Shown: one piece after another, positions 9,039 to 17,841 of the stretch | How the letters are laid out: each line of letters opens with the position of its first letter | How positions within the stretch are numbered: position 1 is the stretch's first letter | Source of the DNA: Neiella litorisoli | GTDB lineage: Bacteria > Pseudomonadota > Gammaproteobacteria > Enterobacterales > Neiellaceae | Reading direction: 5' to 3' | Length of the DNA stretch: 45,884 bases | Assembly (NCBI RefSeq): GCF_014773395.1 | Contig: NZ_JACXAF010000034.1 | Coordinates: 1 to 45,884, forward strand | The notes under the pieces: model-generated | The model's input: the letters and a program-made list of their open reading frames with translations, nothing else | Told to the model about the DNA's origin: nothing | Databases searched by the model: none | Position numbers and translations under genes: made by a program

Positions 9039-10499
9039 ATGCTGGCGGAATTGATTCAATCGCCCTTTTTTATTGTGGTGACCAGCCTCTCGTTATTGGT
9101 TGCCTTAACCGTTGGTTATTGGCTTGCCAAACGCCATGGCAGTCAACAGCAAGCTCTACTGCAAGCTGCTGCTGAGCAGACTGCCCAGCAGCATGCTGAG
9201 CTGCAACATGCGCTGCAGCAGCGTTACCAACAAGAGCAGGACAAGGTTGCCGCGTTACAGCTGCAACTGAGCGAACAACAGACCCGCCGCGTTGAATTTG
9301 AAACCAGCGACAAGTTACTGCGTGAGCAGCTGTTGTTGACTCAGGGCAAGCTGGAACAGCATGAATCGACGATTGCTGAACTTAGGGACAAACTAGAGCA
9401 CAGCCAGCGTCAGTACGACACTTTAAAAGAACGCTACGCCAACCAGACTCAAGCCCTCGAAGAAAAACAAGCGTTGCTGCAGCAATCGGAGCAGCGTTTG
9501 AGTAAAGAGTTTGAAAACCTCGCGAACCGCATTTTCGAGCAGAAAACCCAAGCATTTCGGGTGAATTCTGAATCCAGTATGGAAGCCTTACTCAAGCCAT
9601 TTCGTGAGCAAATTAGCGGCTTCCAGCAGCAGGTGTCAAAACAAGCTGAAACCGATCTGAAACAGCACACCTTGCTGAAAAAAGAACTCGATGATTTGAA
9701 AACCTTGAACCTTCGCATGTCTGAAGAAGCCACGAACCTTACTCGGGCACTAAAAGGTGACAACAAAACTCAGGGCAACTGGGGAGAGGTGGTGTTGCAG
9801 CGGCTGCTCGATCAGGCGGGCTTGACCGAAGGGCGAGAGTACGAATTGCAGGTGGCACTGAAAAGTGAGCAGGGCAAGCGCTACCAGCCCGATGTGATTG
9901 TTCGTCTGCCCCATGACAAAGACATCGTAATTGACTCGAAAGTATCGCTAACTGCCTATGAGCGCTTTATCAATGCCGAGTCAGACGGCGAAAGTACGTT
10001 GGCGTTAAACGAACACGTTGCTTCGCTTCGCAACCACATTCGAGAGTTGGGCAAAAAGAATTATCAAAGCCTTGAGGGCATTCGCAGCTTGGATTATGTG
10101 TTGATGTTTGTGCCGGTGGAAGCGGCATTCTTATCGGCAATTCAACAAGAGCCAGAGATGATCAAAACTGCGCTCGATGCCAATATCATGTTGGTTAGCC
10201 CAACCAATTTATTGGTGGCATTGCGCACTATTCACAATATTTGGCGAGTGGAACAACAGAATCAAAATGCGCAAGAAATCGCCGAGCGGGCCGGCAAGCT
10301 TTATGACAAGTTTGTTGGCTTCGTTGATGATCTGAACAAAGTTGATAACGCCTTGGCGCGAGTGAACAAAGAATTTGACGCCGCTAAGAGTAAGCTCTCC
10401 ACAGGACCGGGCAACTTAGTGCGGCAGACTACCATGCTCAAGGAGTTGGGTGTTCGCAGCAATAAGCAACTCAGCAGCGAATTAATTGATAAGTCATAA
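9039..10499 (+). CDS. rmuC: DNA recombination protein RmuC
   Basis: A 486-aa RmuC-family protein, thought to limit recombination at inverted repeats through a restriction-endonuclease-like fold. Layout: N-terminal membrane anchor (about 5-25, FFIVVTSLSLLVALTVGYWL), a long coiled coil (about 30-230, very rich in Q, E and L), then the RmuC domain from about 245 (NWGEVVLQRLLDQAGLTEGR, with RYQPDVIVRLP and DIVIDSKVSLTAYERF carrying the acidic/Lys nuclease-like residues). ATG at 9039 is chosen because GGAG at 9026-9029 is correctly spaced; the TTG at 9024 lies on that site. A hairpin follows immediately after the stop. Confidence 0.94.
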   Translation: MLAELIQSPFFIVVTSLSLLVALTVGYWLAKRHGSQQQALLQAAAEQTAQQHAELQHALQQRYQQEQDKVAALQLQLSEQQTRRVEFETSDKLLREQLLLTQGKLEQHESTIAELRDKLEHSQRQYDTLKERYANQTQALEEKQALLQQSEQRLSKEFENLANRIFEQKTQAFRVNSESSMEALLKPFREQISGFQQQVSKQAETDLKQHTLLKKELDDLKTLNLRMSEEATNLTRALKGDNKTQGNWGEVVLQRLLDQAGLTEGREYELQVALKSEQGKRYQPDVIVRLPHDKDIVIDSKVSLTAYERFINAESDGESTLALNEHVASLRNHIRELGKKNYQSLEGIRSLDYVLMFVPVEAAFLSAIQQEPEMIKTALDANIMLVSPTNLLVALRTIHNIWRVEQQNQNAQEIAERAGKLYDKFVGFVDDLNKVDNALARVNKEFDAAKSKLSTGPGNLVRQTTMLKELGVRSNKQLSSELIDKS

Positions 10500-10501
10500 A
10501 A

Positions 10502-10526
10502 AGAAACCGCCTGAACGGCGGTTTCT
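10502..10526 (-). terminator. Rho-independent terminator between rmuC and the 47-aa gene
   Basis: A 10-bp perfect stem AGAAACCGCC/GGCGGTTTCT with a 5-base loop. Read on the minus strand it is followed by CTTTTT-type sequence, so it best terminates the minus-strand 47-aa gene. On the plus strand, where it lies just after the rmuC stop, the T-run is poor, but it may serve both convergent genes. Confidence 0.75.
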
Positions 10527-10547
10527 GGTATTTGTGGCACTGTCGAC

Positions 10548-10691
10548 TTAGTCGTCGGTACGCTCAGTAGCGTAGCGGAAATAACTTGCTTTGGTGCTTG
10601 GTGCGGAAGATGACTTCACGCTTTGCGCCGCCGCAATCTCAGTGCGTTTGGTATTTTTCAAATAGCCTAAAACTTCGATAAAACCTGACAT
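10548..10691 (-). CDS. 47-aa small protein, unknown function
   Basis: Reading the minus strand from ATG at 10691 gives MSGFIEVLGYLKNTKRTEIA followed by a Ser/Ala/Lys-rich middle and SYFRYATERTDD, then TAA at 10548-10550. The ATG has a well-spaced GGAG (sequence TAGGAGTTTACT before ATG). A terminator hairpin lies 22 bases past the stop, and regulator-like sites lie about 75-120 bases upstream. The complete start-to-terminator architecture argues for a real gene despite the size. No membrane helix or signal peptide is seen; the N-terminus may form an amphipathic helix. I do not recognise a named family. Confidence 0.7.
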   Translation of the reverse strand: MSGFIEVLGYLKNTKRTEIAAAQSVKSSSAPSTKASYFRYATERTDD

Positions 10692-10766
10692 AGTAAACTC
10701 CTAGCTAACGATTCAGCATGGTTCACCAGGGACCGTATGCTGTTGATCACTGAATTAGTATTTGTG

Positions 10767-10811
10767 TGTGATCTGGATCTCAAATTACATAAAAGTGTGA
10801 TGGAGATCAAC
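10767..10811 (-). promoter_or_regulatory. FNR-like and CRP-like sites upstream of the 47-aa gene
   Basis: On the minus strand 10810-10797 reads TTGAT-CTCC-ATCAC, nine of ten conserved positions of the FNR box TTGAT-N4-ATCAA. The overlapping plus-strand reading TGTGA-N6-TCAAC (10796-10811) and a second TGTGA-N6-TCTCA (10767-10782), 29 bp away, are CRP-like. An AATACTAAT stretch near 10754-10763 could hold the -10 element. The nearest downstream gene on that strand is the 47-aa ORF, so oxygen- or cAMP-dependent control is inferred. Confidence 0.45.
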
Positions 10812-10911
10812 TTTTATTTTTAGCCGGTGTCGTCCTTGCTAACAGCGCAATTAGGAGGGTGTCATTAGGCTAATATATTGATTTTCCTATTTTTATGTTA
10901 GGTATTAAAAA

Positions 10912-10931
10912 GCCGAGCAATGGTGCTCGGC
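10912..10931 (-). terminator. yciB-yciI operon terminator
   Basis: Perfect 8-bp stem GCCGAGCA/TGCTCGGC with loop ATGG; on the minus strand it is followed directly by TTTTTAATA. It lies 13 bases past the yciI stop codon. Confidence 0.85.
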
Positions 10932-10944
10932 TAATATAAAATTT

Positions 10945-11244
10945 TTATGGCAGAACTTTTTTAAAGGGTTTGACCATGACTTTGGCGTATACCCCAGCTT
11001 CGATATACGGATCTTGGTCGGCCCATTCTTGCGCCTGATCTAAGCTTTCGAATTCGGCAACCACTAACGATCCGGTGAAGCCGGCATCACCTGGGTCAAT
11101 GCTGTCGATGGCAGGCAAAGGGCCAGCAATAAGCAGACGCCCCTCTTCTTTTAATAGCTGTAAGCGGGCTAGATGTTGCGCGCGTACTTTTTGTCGCAGC
11201 GGTAAACTGTCGGCGACATCTTCTGAGCAAATCATGTAATACAT
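10945..11244 (-). CDS. yciI: YciI family protein
   Basis: A 99-aa protein matching E. coli YciI throughout ([55 protein letters not shown]). The family has a ferredoxin-like dimeric alpha+beta barrel with conserved His and Asp residues (here His24 and Asp50 or Asp53) that suggest an enzyme, but its reaction is not known; homologous domains occur in a dehalogenase-like protein. The start ATG lies three bases after the yciB stop, so the two genes are one transcription unit. A strong terminator follows. Length and sequence are typical. Confidence 0.93.
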   Translation of the reverse strand: MYYMICSEDVADSLPLRQKVRAQHLARLQLLKEEGRLLIAGPLPAIDSIDPGDAGFTGSLVVAEFESLDQAQEWADQDPYIEAGVYAKVMVKPFKKVLP

Positions 11245-11247
11245 GCA

Positions 11248-11820
11248 TCAGTCCTTGGGTTGTTCTAATTGTTCCTGGCCTTGTTCCTTCTGCTCTTTCG
11301 GCAGATAGCGCCAGATATAAAAGCCTTGTGCCACGGCGAATACTAAGGTCATCACGGTCAGTCCAAAGACCTTGAAATTGACCCAAGTTTCGAGTGGTAA
11401 GCTAAAGGCAACATAAACATTAAGTGCAGCGCAAAACAAGAAAAACACTGCCCACGCGTAACCCAATTTGACAAACACGTCATGGGGAAGTTGCAGTTCG
11501 CTGCCGAGCATGGCTTTGATTAATGGCTTGTTAAAGAACCATTGGCCAATTAGCAATGCCGCAGCCATAGCGCCGTAAATGGCGGTAACTTTCCATTTGA
11601 TAAAGGCGTCATCATGGAAAAACAGTGTCATTGAACCGAATACGGTGACCATGACCAATGTGATCCAATGGATTTTCTCGACCTGATTCCAAATCCATTT
11701 GGCCGCAGCGATCTGGACAATGGTGGCGACTATCAACACCCCAGTCGCGGTGTATATATCATGCATCTTGTAGGCGATGAAAAACGCCAACAAAGGCAGG
11801 AAGTCAAATAGTTGTTTCAT
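11248..11820 (-). CDS. yciB: Inner-membrane septation protein A (YciB)
   Basis: A 190-aa, five-helix inner-membrane protein, homologous to YciB/IspZ, linked to cell envelope integrity and septation. The N-terminus MKQLFDFLPLLAFFIAYK, the AAKWIWNQVEKIHW loop and FFHDDAFIKWKVTAIYG are family hallmarks. The open frame extends 24 codons further upstream, but the family start is the ATG at 11820. The C-terminal tail is short and Gln/Glu-rich (EQKEQGQEQLEQ). It forms an operon with yciI; the yciA gene found beside yciB in E. coli is absent here. Confidence 0.93.
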   Translation of the reverse strand: MKQLFDFLPLLAFFIAYKMHDIYTATGVLIVATIVQIAAAKWIWNQVEKIHWITLVMVTVFGSMTLFFHDDAFIKWKVTAIYGAMAAALLIGQWFFNKPLIKAMLGSELQLPHDVFVKLGYAWAVFFLFCAALNVYVAFSLPLETWVNFKVFGLTVMTLVFAVAQGFYIWRYLPKEQKEQGQEQLEQPKD

Positions 11821-11969
11821 TGGCTTGCCTGTTGATTGTAAAGAACTGGCAGGCAGTGTACCCAGTTGTGTGGCGTTCGTCACCCTATTCAACGGCGCTA
11901 AAAATGTCTCAGAATATGACCAAAATGGATTAGTATAAGGCGCTGGTAAATCGTTCGTTGGGGGAAGTT

Positions 11970-12281
11970 GTGGCTAGTCTTAGCTCTTGGTTGTACGGCG
12001 AATTACATTCAATATCAACCGCTTTGGTCGCGTGTTTGATTGTTGTTTTAGGATCTGACATCAATCAGTTACTACGTAAAACCATGCGTCGACATCATTT
12101 TGTTGTCCGTACATCGGTATTTATTTTAATCAATGCATTTGGCTTTGGTTTGGCCATTGTTAAGCTGTCGCCAGTTGTTGCAGGGCAACTAGCGCAACTG
12201 TCGCCAGCATGGTTATGTGGTTTGCTGATTGGCTGTTTCATCTTTATTGGTTGTTGGGCACAGCGCAATCGTCATGTCTGA
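11970..12281 (+). CDS. DUF3392 small membrane protein
   Basis: About 103 aa with three predicted membrane helices. The middle segment LLRKTMRRHHFVVRTSVFIL followed by NAFGFGLAIVKLSP is characteristic of DUF3392 proteins of gammaproteobacteria, whose function is unknown. Start: GTG at 11970 sits 4-6 bases after a GGGGGAAG purine run and is preferred over the TTG at 11958. It is divergent from yciB, with about 150 bases between the starts that must hold both promoters. No terminator is evident before the following SMP-30-like gene. Confidence 0.75.
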   Translation: MASLSSWLYGELHSISTALVACLIVVLGSDINQLLRKTMRRHHFVVRTSVFILINAFGFGLAIVKLSPVVAGQLAQLSPAWLCGLLIGCFIFIGCWAQRNRHV

Positions 12282-12346
12282 GGTTTGCCTGTGAATTGGG
12301 ATCAGGTATCCTCAAAAAAATTTATCATTAAAAAGGAAATTTATAT

Positions 12347-13363
12347 ATGAAAATTCGTTCGTTGCTTTTGGCCGCAGTGACCGCGGTGATGGCATTGACG
12401 GGTTGTCAGCAAACGACGCACGTTGCCAGTGATCAACCGCGAATTGAAATTATCGATGAGCAGGCGCTGCAGTTTGTCTCTGAAACCACTCAGATTGAAG
12501 TCCTCGCAGAGGGATTTGAATGGACAGAAGGGCCGGTGTGGGTGCAGTCGCAAAATGCGCTGCTGTTCTCCGATGTGCCGGAAAATGTCATTTATCAATG
12601 GCGTCCGGGTGTTGGCGTCACCGAATTTCTGCGGCCATCGGGCTCCAGCGGTGTGTATGCTGATGCCAGTAAGCAAGGCTCTAACGGTTTAGCGCTGGAT
12701 ATGACCGGCCAATTGTTACTGTGCCAGCACGGCGATCGCCGAGTGTCTCGTTTGGCCGCGCCTTTCGAGCAAGCTGAGCCCAACTATCAAACCCTTGCGT
12801 CGCTTTATCAGGGCAAGCGTTTTAACAGCCCAAATGATTTGACGGTTGGCAAAAATGGCCAGATTTGGTTTACCGATCCACCGTATGGCCTGCCGCAGGG
12901 ACAAAACAATACCGAGCAACGGGAATTGGATTTTCATGGTGTCTATCGATTGGATACCGACGGCAAAGTGACTTTGCTAACGAAAGAGATGACGCGTCCA
13001 AATGGCATTGCGTTATCCAATGATGAAAAGACGCTCTATGTTGCCAATTCTGATCCCAATAAAGCCATTTGGATGGCATGGCAAATCGCCGATGATGGCA
13101 GTTTAAACGACGGCAGAGTGCTGTTTGATGCCACGTTTCATCTGAGCACTGGGCATGGATTGCCGGATGGTTTAAAAGTGCACCCCTCGGGGGTATTGTT
13201 TGCCACTGGCCCAAATGGCGTGTTGCTGTTAACGCCAGAGGGTAACCATTTAGCGACGATTCACACCGTCACAGCGAGCGCCAACGTTGCCTTCAATCAA
13301 GATTTTTCGTCTTTGTTTATTACGTCGGATAATCGCTTACTGAGAGTGGCGATTAATCCGTAA
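12347..13363 (+). CDS. SMP-30/gluconolactonase-like lipoprotein
   Basis: A 338-aa exported protein with a six-bladed beta-propeller of the SMP-30/gluconolactonase/LRE family. The signal peptide ends in lipobox LTGC (Cys20), so it is probably a lipoprotein. Family metal-site residues are visible: EGPVW (about 59-63), FNSPNDLTVG, RPNGIALSNDEKTLYV and GLPDGLKV. Enzymes of this family open sugar lactones using a divalent metal; the actual substrate here is unknown. AAGGAAA precedes the ATG. Its 3' end overlaps the convergent periplasmic binding protein gene by 11 bases. Confidence 0.87.
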   Translation: MKIRSLLLAAVTAVMALTGCQQTTHVASDQPRIEIIDEQALQFVSETTQIEVLAEGFEWTEGPVWVQSQNALLFSDVPENVIYQWRPGVGVTEFLRPSGSSGVYADASKQGSNGLALDMTGQLLLCQHGDRRVSRLAAPFEQAEPNYQTLASLYQGKRFNSPNDLTVGKNGQIWFTDPPYGLPQGQNNTEQRELDFHGVYRLDTDGKVTLLTKEMTRPNGIALSNDEKTLYVANSDPNKAIWMAWQIADDGSLNDGRVLFDATFHLSTGHGLPDGLKVHPSGVLFATGPNGVLLLTPEGNHLATIHTVTASANVAFNQDFSSLFITSDNRLLRVAINP

Positions 13364-14348
13364 GTGGTTTTTCAACCGGCTCGTTGTTGCTACTGGCTCT
13401 GCTGTCGCTTTCGCGCAGCAGGGCTTGGATTTCAGGCTGCTGCAAATCGACAGTGGTGATATAGGTCGCCTCGGTCAAAATAACATCGGGCAGGGCATGG
13501 CCCTGCTGTAGCTTTGATGCCGCCATGACTCCTTGATAGCCAATCAAAAATGGCCGCTGTAAAAACAAACTGTGCAGCTCTTGTTGGGCCAGTGACTTCA
13601 ATAGCAACTTGTTCGAATCAACGCCGATGTGCACTATGGTTGACGGTTGCGCTAACGATTGCCGAGCTAATACAGCTGCAGTGGTCGTGGACTCGTTGGG
13701 CGTAAATAAGCCGGCCAATTGGGGCACACTGGCAATCAGCTGAGCGGCTTGTTGCGCAGTAGTTGCACCGCTATCTGCATCAGACTGCGGCGTATCAATG
13801 TAATCATCAAGTACCACAGTTAATCCGGCGACTTGGGCGCCATCAATGAAACCTTGCTCGCGCTCTGATGTTGAGCTGACCTGTTTATGCAATCGCAACA
13901 AGCCAACAGCCGATCCAGGCGGAAGCTCTGCCGCCATGGCGATTGCTGCTCGCTCCCCAGTTGCATAATTATCGGTTAAAATCGCCGTGGCGCGCTCGGC
14001 CGGAAAATCGCGATCGATAAAGATCGTGCGGATCCCCTGTTGTTTGAGCTTGGCGACATCCTGAGCCCGCTCAGGGCTATTGGGCGCCATGACGATGGTG
14101 GAACAAGCCATTGTTTGCAATTCATCGATCACCACGCGTTGCTGAGCGATGTCTTTGTCATCAAACGATGATCTCACTTCTAGCTTTAATTCGACCTCCG
14201 CAGCGGCTGCTGATGCGCCAGCCTCCACTTCTCGCCAGAACTGATCGCCACCACTGGCCGTGACTAGGCCGATGCAATCGGGAGTTTGTTGTTCGCTAGA
14301 GAGCAAGGCTAAGACCGCAATAAAAGCAGAAATCGTTGAGCTTGGCAT
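13353..14348 (-). CDS. Periplasmic sugar-type binding protein (type 1), orphan
   Basis: A 331-aa protein of the type-1 periplasmic binding fold (ribose-binding/LacI C-domain type). Recognisable features are IGLVTASGGDQFWREVEAGA near the N-terminus, IVMAPNSPERAQDVAKLKQQ, TIFIDRDFP, LTDNYATGERAA and LQRPFLIGYQGVMAA. The N-terminal 16 residues are hydrophobic and could be a short signal peptide. No permease or ATPase gene is adjacent, so it may be a sensor partner or work with a distant transporter. The ATG at 14348 lacks a clear Shine-Dalgarno. The long charged C-terminal tail (about 20 residues) is unusual. It overlaps the convergent SMP-30-like gene by 11 bases. Confidence 0.75.
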   Translation of the reverse strand: MPSSTISAFIAVLALLSSEQQTPDCIGLVTASGGDQFWREVEAGASAAAAEVELKLEVRSSFDDKDIAQQRVVIDELQTMACSTIVMAPNSPERAQDVAKLKQQGIRTIFIDRDFPAERATAILTDNYATGERAAIAMAAELPPGSAVGLLRLHKQVSSTSEREQGFIDGAQVAGLTVVLDDYIDTPQSDADSGATTAQQAAQLIASVPQLAGLFTPNESTTTAAVLARQSLAQPSTIVHIGVDSNKLLLKSLAQQELHSLFLQRPFLIGYQGVMAASKLQQGHALPDVILTEATYITTVDLQQPEIQALLRESDSRASSNNEPVEKPLTD

Positions 14349-14392
14349 GGCGTAACTAATTGGTGGTGTTGACGTAACCTTGAGATTAGTCG

Positions 14393-14420
14393 AAAAAAAA
14401 GCCTCCAGAGGTTGGAGGCT
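14393..14420 (-). terminator. trp operon terminator
   Basis: Stem AGCCTCCA/TGGAGGCT (14400-14407 with 14413-14420) and, on the minus strand, an eight-T run directly after it. It lies 24 bases past the trpA stop. Confidence 0.92.
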
Positions 14421-14444
14421 ATTTAATGTGATTCGAACTGGCGT

Positions 14445-15254
14445 TTAAAGCTGAGTGGCAGCTTTCATCTCGCTGATATAGCGGGCCATTTGTGCTAACA
14501 ACTGCTCTGGCTCATCGACGTTTTGTTCAATGACTTTGACCACCGCCGAGCCGGCAATAGCACCAGCTGCGCCAGAGCTAATGGCTTCATGAACCTGCTC
14601 GGGGCGGGAGATGCCAAATCCCAACAGTGGTTTTGGCGCGTTGAATTGGCTTAGTCGGGCCAATAGTTCACTGACCGGCATACCGGCTTCTGTTTCCGCT
14701 CCGGTGACACCCGCGCGGCTCAGCAGGTAAGTGTAGCCACTGCCCAATTTGCCCAGTTGCTCAAGGCTGTCGTCATCAGCATTCGGCGGCGCAATGAAGA
14801 TTGCATCAACCCCGTTGGCTTTTGCTGCAGCGGCAAATGGCTCGCTCATTTCAATTGGCACATCGGCCACCAATACCGAATCAACACCTGCCTTGGCACA
14901 TTCGGCATAAAACTGTTCGACGCCCTTGGCAAACACCAGATTGGCATACATCAGCAGGCCAATTGGCAGATCAGGAAATTCTGCGCGGATTGTGGCGATG
15001 ATTTCAAAACAAGTGATCGGCGTGGTGCCAGAATCCAACGCGCGGATGGTGGCGCCTTGAATGGTTGGGCCATCGGCTAACGGATCTGAAAATGGAATAC
15101 CCAGTTCAAGGGCATCCGCACCGGCCTTGACCATGGTGCGAATGATGTCCAAGCTAAGCTCAGGATTGGGATCGCCAATGGTCACAAAAGGAACAAACGC
15201 CCCCTGTTTTTTGGCCGCCAAAGCTTCAAACATCACATCGTAACGGCTGCTCAT
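14445..15254 (-). CDS. trpA: Tryptophan synthase alpha chain
   Basis: Cleaves indole-3-glycerol phosphate to indole and glyceraldehyde-3-phosphate; indole passes through a tunnel to TrpB in the alpha2beta2 complex. 269 aa, full length, with TIM-barrel signature [18 protein letters not shown] containing the catalytic Glu50 and Asp61 (Glu49/Asp60 in E. coli), and phosphate-binding loops near [10 protein letters not shown] and [10 protein letters not shown]. The start overlaps the trpB stop by four bases (ATGA type), indicating translational coupling. Last gene of the operon. Confidence 0.98.
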   Translation of the reverse strand: MSSRYDVMFEALAAKKQGAFVPFVTIGDPNPELSLDIIRTMVKAGADALELGIPFSDPLADGPTIQGATIRALDSGTTPITCFEIIATIRAEFPDLPIGLLMYANLVFAKGVEQFYAECAKAGVDSVLVADVPIEMSEPFAAAAKANGVDAIFIAPPNADDDSLEQLGKLGSGYTYLLSRAGVTGAETEAGMPVSELLARLSQFNAPKPLLGFGISRPEQVHEAISSGAAGAIAGSAVVKVIEQNVDEPEQLLAQMARYISEMKAATQL

Positions 15255-16447
15255 GACATCACTCCTTTGTCTTTTAGAATTTCATGAACGGTGAAAATGT
15301 CTTTGTCACCACGTCCAGATAGATTAACCACCAGCAGTTGTTCTTTTTCTGGTTCGTTACGAGCCATTCGCAATGCCATCGCCAGCGCATGAGACGACTC
15401 CAATGCGGGGATAATGCCTTCGTGTCGTGCCAACTCTTGGAAAGCGTCCAGCGCTTCGTCATCGGTCACCGAATCGTACTCGGCACGGCCGATCGAATTG
15501 AGGTAGGCGTGCTGCGGCCCAACCGATGGGAAATCAAGACCCGCAGAGACCGAATAAGATTCTTGCACCTGACCATGCTCGTCTTGCATCAGCGGCGCCC
15601 GCATGCCAAAGAAAATACCTTCAGGGGCGTGTTTCAATGGCGCGCCATGCTCGCCTGAATCGATGCCATGGCCGGCGGGTTCAACACCAATCAAGCGGAC
15701 ATCTTGTTCGTCGATAAAGTCGGCGAACATACCAATGGCATTGGAGCCACCGCCAACACAGGCGATCACCGCATCTGGCAAACGACCTTCAACTTGCAGG
15801 ATCTGCGCTTTGGTTTCTTCACCAATCATGCGCTGAAACTCGCGAACAATGGTCGGGAATGGGTGTGGGCCAGCTGCTGTGCCAAGCAGATAGTGCGCTT
15901 TTTCATAACTTGCAGACCAATCACGCAAGGCTTCATTGCAGGCATCTTTGAGCGTTGACGAACCAGAATGAACGGGGATCACTTCTGCGCCCATCAGTTT
16001 CATCCGAAATACGTTGGGACTTTGACGCTCAACGTCTTTGGCGCCCATGTACACTTTGCACTTCATGTCCATCAACGCACAGGCGAGGGCGGTAGCCACG
16101 CCATGTTGGCCGGCACCTGTTTCGGCGATGATTTCATTTTTACCCATACGCTTGGCTAGCAATACTTGTCCAAGCACCTGATTGGTTTTATGGGCACCGC
16201 CGTGAAGCAAATCTTCGCGTTTGAGATAAAGCTTGGTGTTCGTGCCTTTGGTGAGGTTGCGGCAACGAGTCAGCGCGGTTGGGCGACCAGCATACTCTTT
16301 TAGCAAAGCGCTAAACTCAGCCTGAAATTCAGCATCGTTTTGGGCGTCAACAAACGCTTTTTCGAGCTGTTTTAGGGCTGGCATCAGAATTTGCGGCACG
16401 TACATGCCGCCGAAGGGACCAAAAAATGGGTCAAGTAAGGTTGTCAT
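15251..16447 (-). CDS. trpB: Tryptophan synthase beta chain
   Basis: PLP enzyme that joins indole and serine to give tryptophan. 398 aa, usual length. The PLP lysine is Lys87 in [13 protein letters not shown]; the catalytic Glu109 lies in [11 protein letters not shown]; the PLP phosphate loop is [10 protein letters not shown]. The C-terminal SGRGDKD loop is intact. It is eleven bases downstream of trpC/F and overlaps trpA by four bases. All features are those of the TrpB1 type that pairs with TrpA. Confidence 0.98.
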   Translation of the reverse strand: MTTLLDPFFGPFGGMYVPQILMPALKQLEKAFVDAQNDAEFQAEFSALLKEYAGRPTALTRCRNLTKGTNTKLYLKREDLLHGGAHKTNQVLGQVLLAKRMGKNEIIAETGAGQHGVATALACALMDMKCKVYMGAKDVERQSPNVFRMKLMGAEVIPVHSGSSTLKDACNEALRDWSASYEKAHYLLGTAAGPHPFPTIVREFQRMIGEETKAQILQVEGRLPDAVIACVGGGSNAIGMFADFIDEQDVRLIGVEPAGHGIDSGEHGAPLKHAPEGIFFGMRAPLMQDEHGQVQESYSVSAGLDFPSVGPQHAYLNSIGRAEYDSVTDDEALDAFQELARHEGIIPALESSHALAMALRMARNEPEKEQLLVVNLSGRGDKDIFTVHEILKDKGVMS

Positions 16448-16458
16448 TGACGCAATCC

Positions 16459-17841
16459 TTAATAGTGTCGCAGGGCATTGAATACGCCTGCGATTTTGTC
16501 GTGATCTTTGATGCCGGGGGCGCTTTCAACGCCTGAATTAAAATCTAAACCGGCACAGTTTAATGCAGCTGCTTGTGCTGCATTGGCAAGGTTTAAGCCG
16601 CCTGCAATCATGATGTTGGTTAAATCAACATCTGCTAAAAGCTGCCAGTCAAAGGCTTGACCGGTGCCGCCGCTTTGGTTGCCAATACGGCTATCGAGTA
16701 AGTGGCGATCAGCAGGCCATCGTTCAAAATCAGGCACTGCATCGCTGATGCCATGAGCTTTCCAGATTGCTGTTCCTTCGCTCAATAATGGCCTTAGCGT
16801 GGCAATGTAGTCACCATCTTCGTTGCCATGAAGCTGCACGGCCGCAAGCTTAAGCTGATTGGCGATGGCTGCGACTTGTTCCGGCGCTTCATCGACGAAC
16901 ACGCCAACATAATCAAGAGACGCCGCCTTGATCACCGCTAGTGCTTGTTCTGGGCTGATACAGCGCGGCGACTTAGCGGCAAAAATTAAGCCGCCATATT
17001 TTGCTCCAGCCGAGTAGGCGGCAGCGGCATCCTCTGGCCGAGTCAGGCCACAGACTTTGTGTTCACCCAGTACTAAGTTAGACACGGCGCGGTTGAGATC
17101 ATCTTGCGCCATCAGCGAACTGCCGACTAAAAAAGCATCCGCAGTGCGATGCAATTCGCGAACTTGTTGATGCGTGTAAATGCCGCTTTCAGAAACGATA
17201 ATGCGATCGTCTGGAATTTGTTCGCCTAATTCGAATGTTCGATTCAAATCAATGCTCAAATCACGCAAATCGCGGTTGTTGATGCCAATGACTTTGGCGC
17301 CCAAGGCAATGGCTCGTTCCAATTCCTCTTGGGTTGACACCTCGGTCAGCACCCCCATACCAAGTTGATGAGCTAAATCGGCAAGCGGCTGGTATTCATC
17401 ATCAGTGAGTACCGACAGCATGAGTAAGGTGGCATCAGCGCCGTGCAGGCGACCCAGATAAATCTGGTAAGGATCAATAATAAAGTCTTTCAGGATCACC
17501 GGCTGAGTAACTTGATCGCGCACTTGCTTTAAGTAGGCCATGCAACCTTGAAAGTACTTGCTATCGGTCAAGCACGAAATAGCCGATGCCCATGGCAAAT
17601 AGGCTTGAGCGATTTCATCTAAATCGAATGGTTCGCGGATCAGTCCTTTTGATGGTGATGCCTTTTTACATTCCAAAATGAATGCTGGGCTCACCGCTCT
17701 TAATGCCTGATAGAAATCGCGATCGCTTGGCGTAACGTCAGCAACAAAACTATCAAGTGGGCGCTGTTGTTTTAGGGTGACTAAGGTGTCGCGTTTATCG
17801 GCAACAATTTTGCCTAAAATGGTGTCATTCAACATGCTCAT
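16459..17841 (-). CDS. trpC: Bifunctional indole-3-glycerol phosphate synthase / phosphoribosylanthranilate isomerase
   Basis: A 460-aa fusion of TrpC (about 1-255) and TrpF (about 258-460), as in enterics and Vibrio. TrpF isomerises phosphoribosylanthranilate and TrpC decarboxylates and cyclises the product. The TrpC part has [45 protein letters not shown] and IVSESGIYT; the TrpF part starts [14 protein letters not shown] with the catalytic Cys and ends [19 protein letters not shown]. The ATG at 17841 overlaps the trpD stop (ATGA), so translation is coupled; a second in-frame ATG two codons on is also possible. Confidence 0.97.
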   Translation of the reverse strand: MSMLNDTILGKIVADKRDTLVTLKQQRPLDSFVADVTPSDRDFYQALRAVSPAFILECKKASPSKGLIREPFDLDEIAQAYLPWASAISCLTDSKYFQGCMAYLKQVRDQVTQPVILKDFIIDPYQIYLGRLHGADATLLMLSVLTDDEYQPLADLAHQLGMGVLTEVSTQEELERAIALGAKVIGINNRDLRDLSIDLNRTFELGEQIPDDRIIVSESGIYTHQQVRELHRTADAFLVGSSLMAQDDLNRAVSNLVLGEHKVCGLTRPEDAAAAYSAGAKYGGLIFAAKSPRCISPEQALAVIKAASLDYVGVFVDEAPEQVAAIANQLKLAAVQLHGNEDGDYIATLRPLLSEGTAIWKAHGISDAVPDFERWPADRHLLDSRIGNQSGGTGQAFDWQLLADVDLTNIMIAGGLNLANAAQAAALNCAGLDFNSGVESAPGIKDHDKIAGVFNALRHY

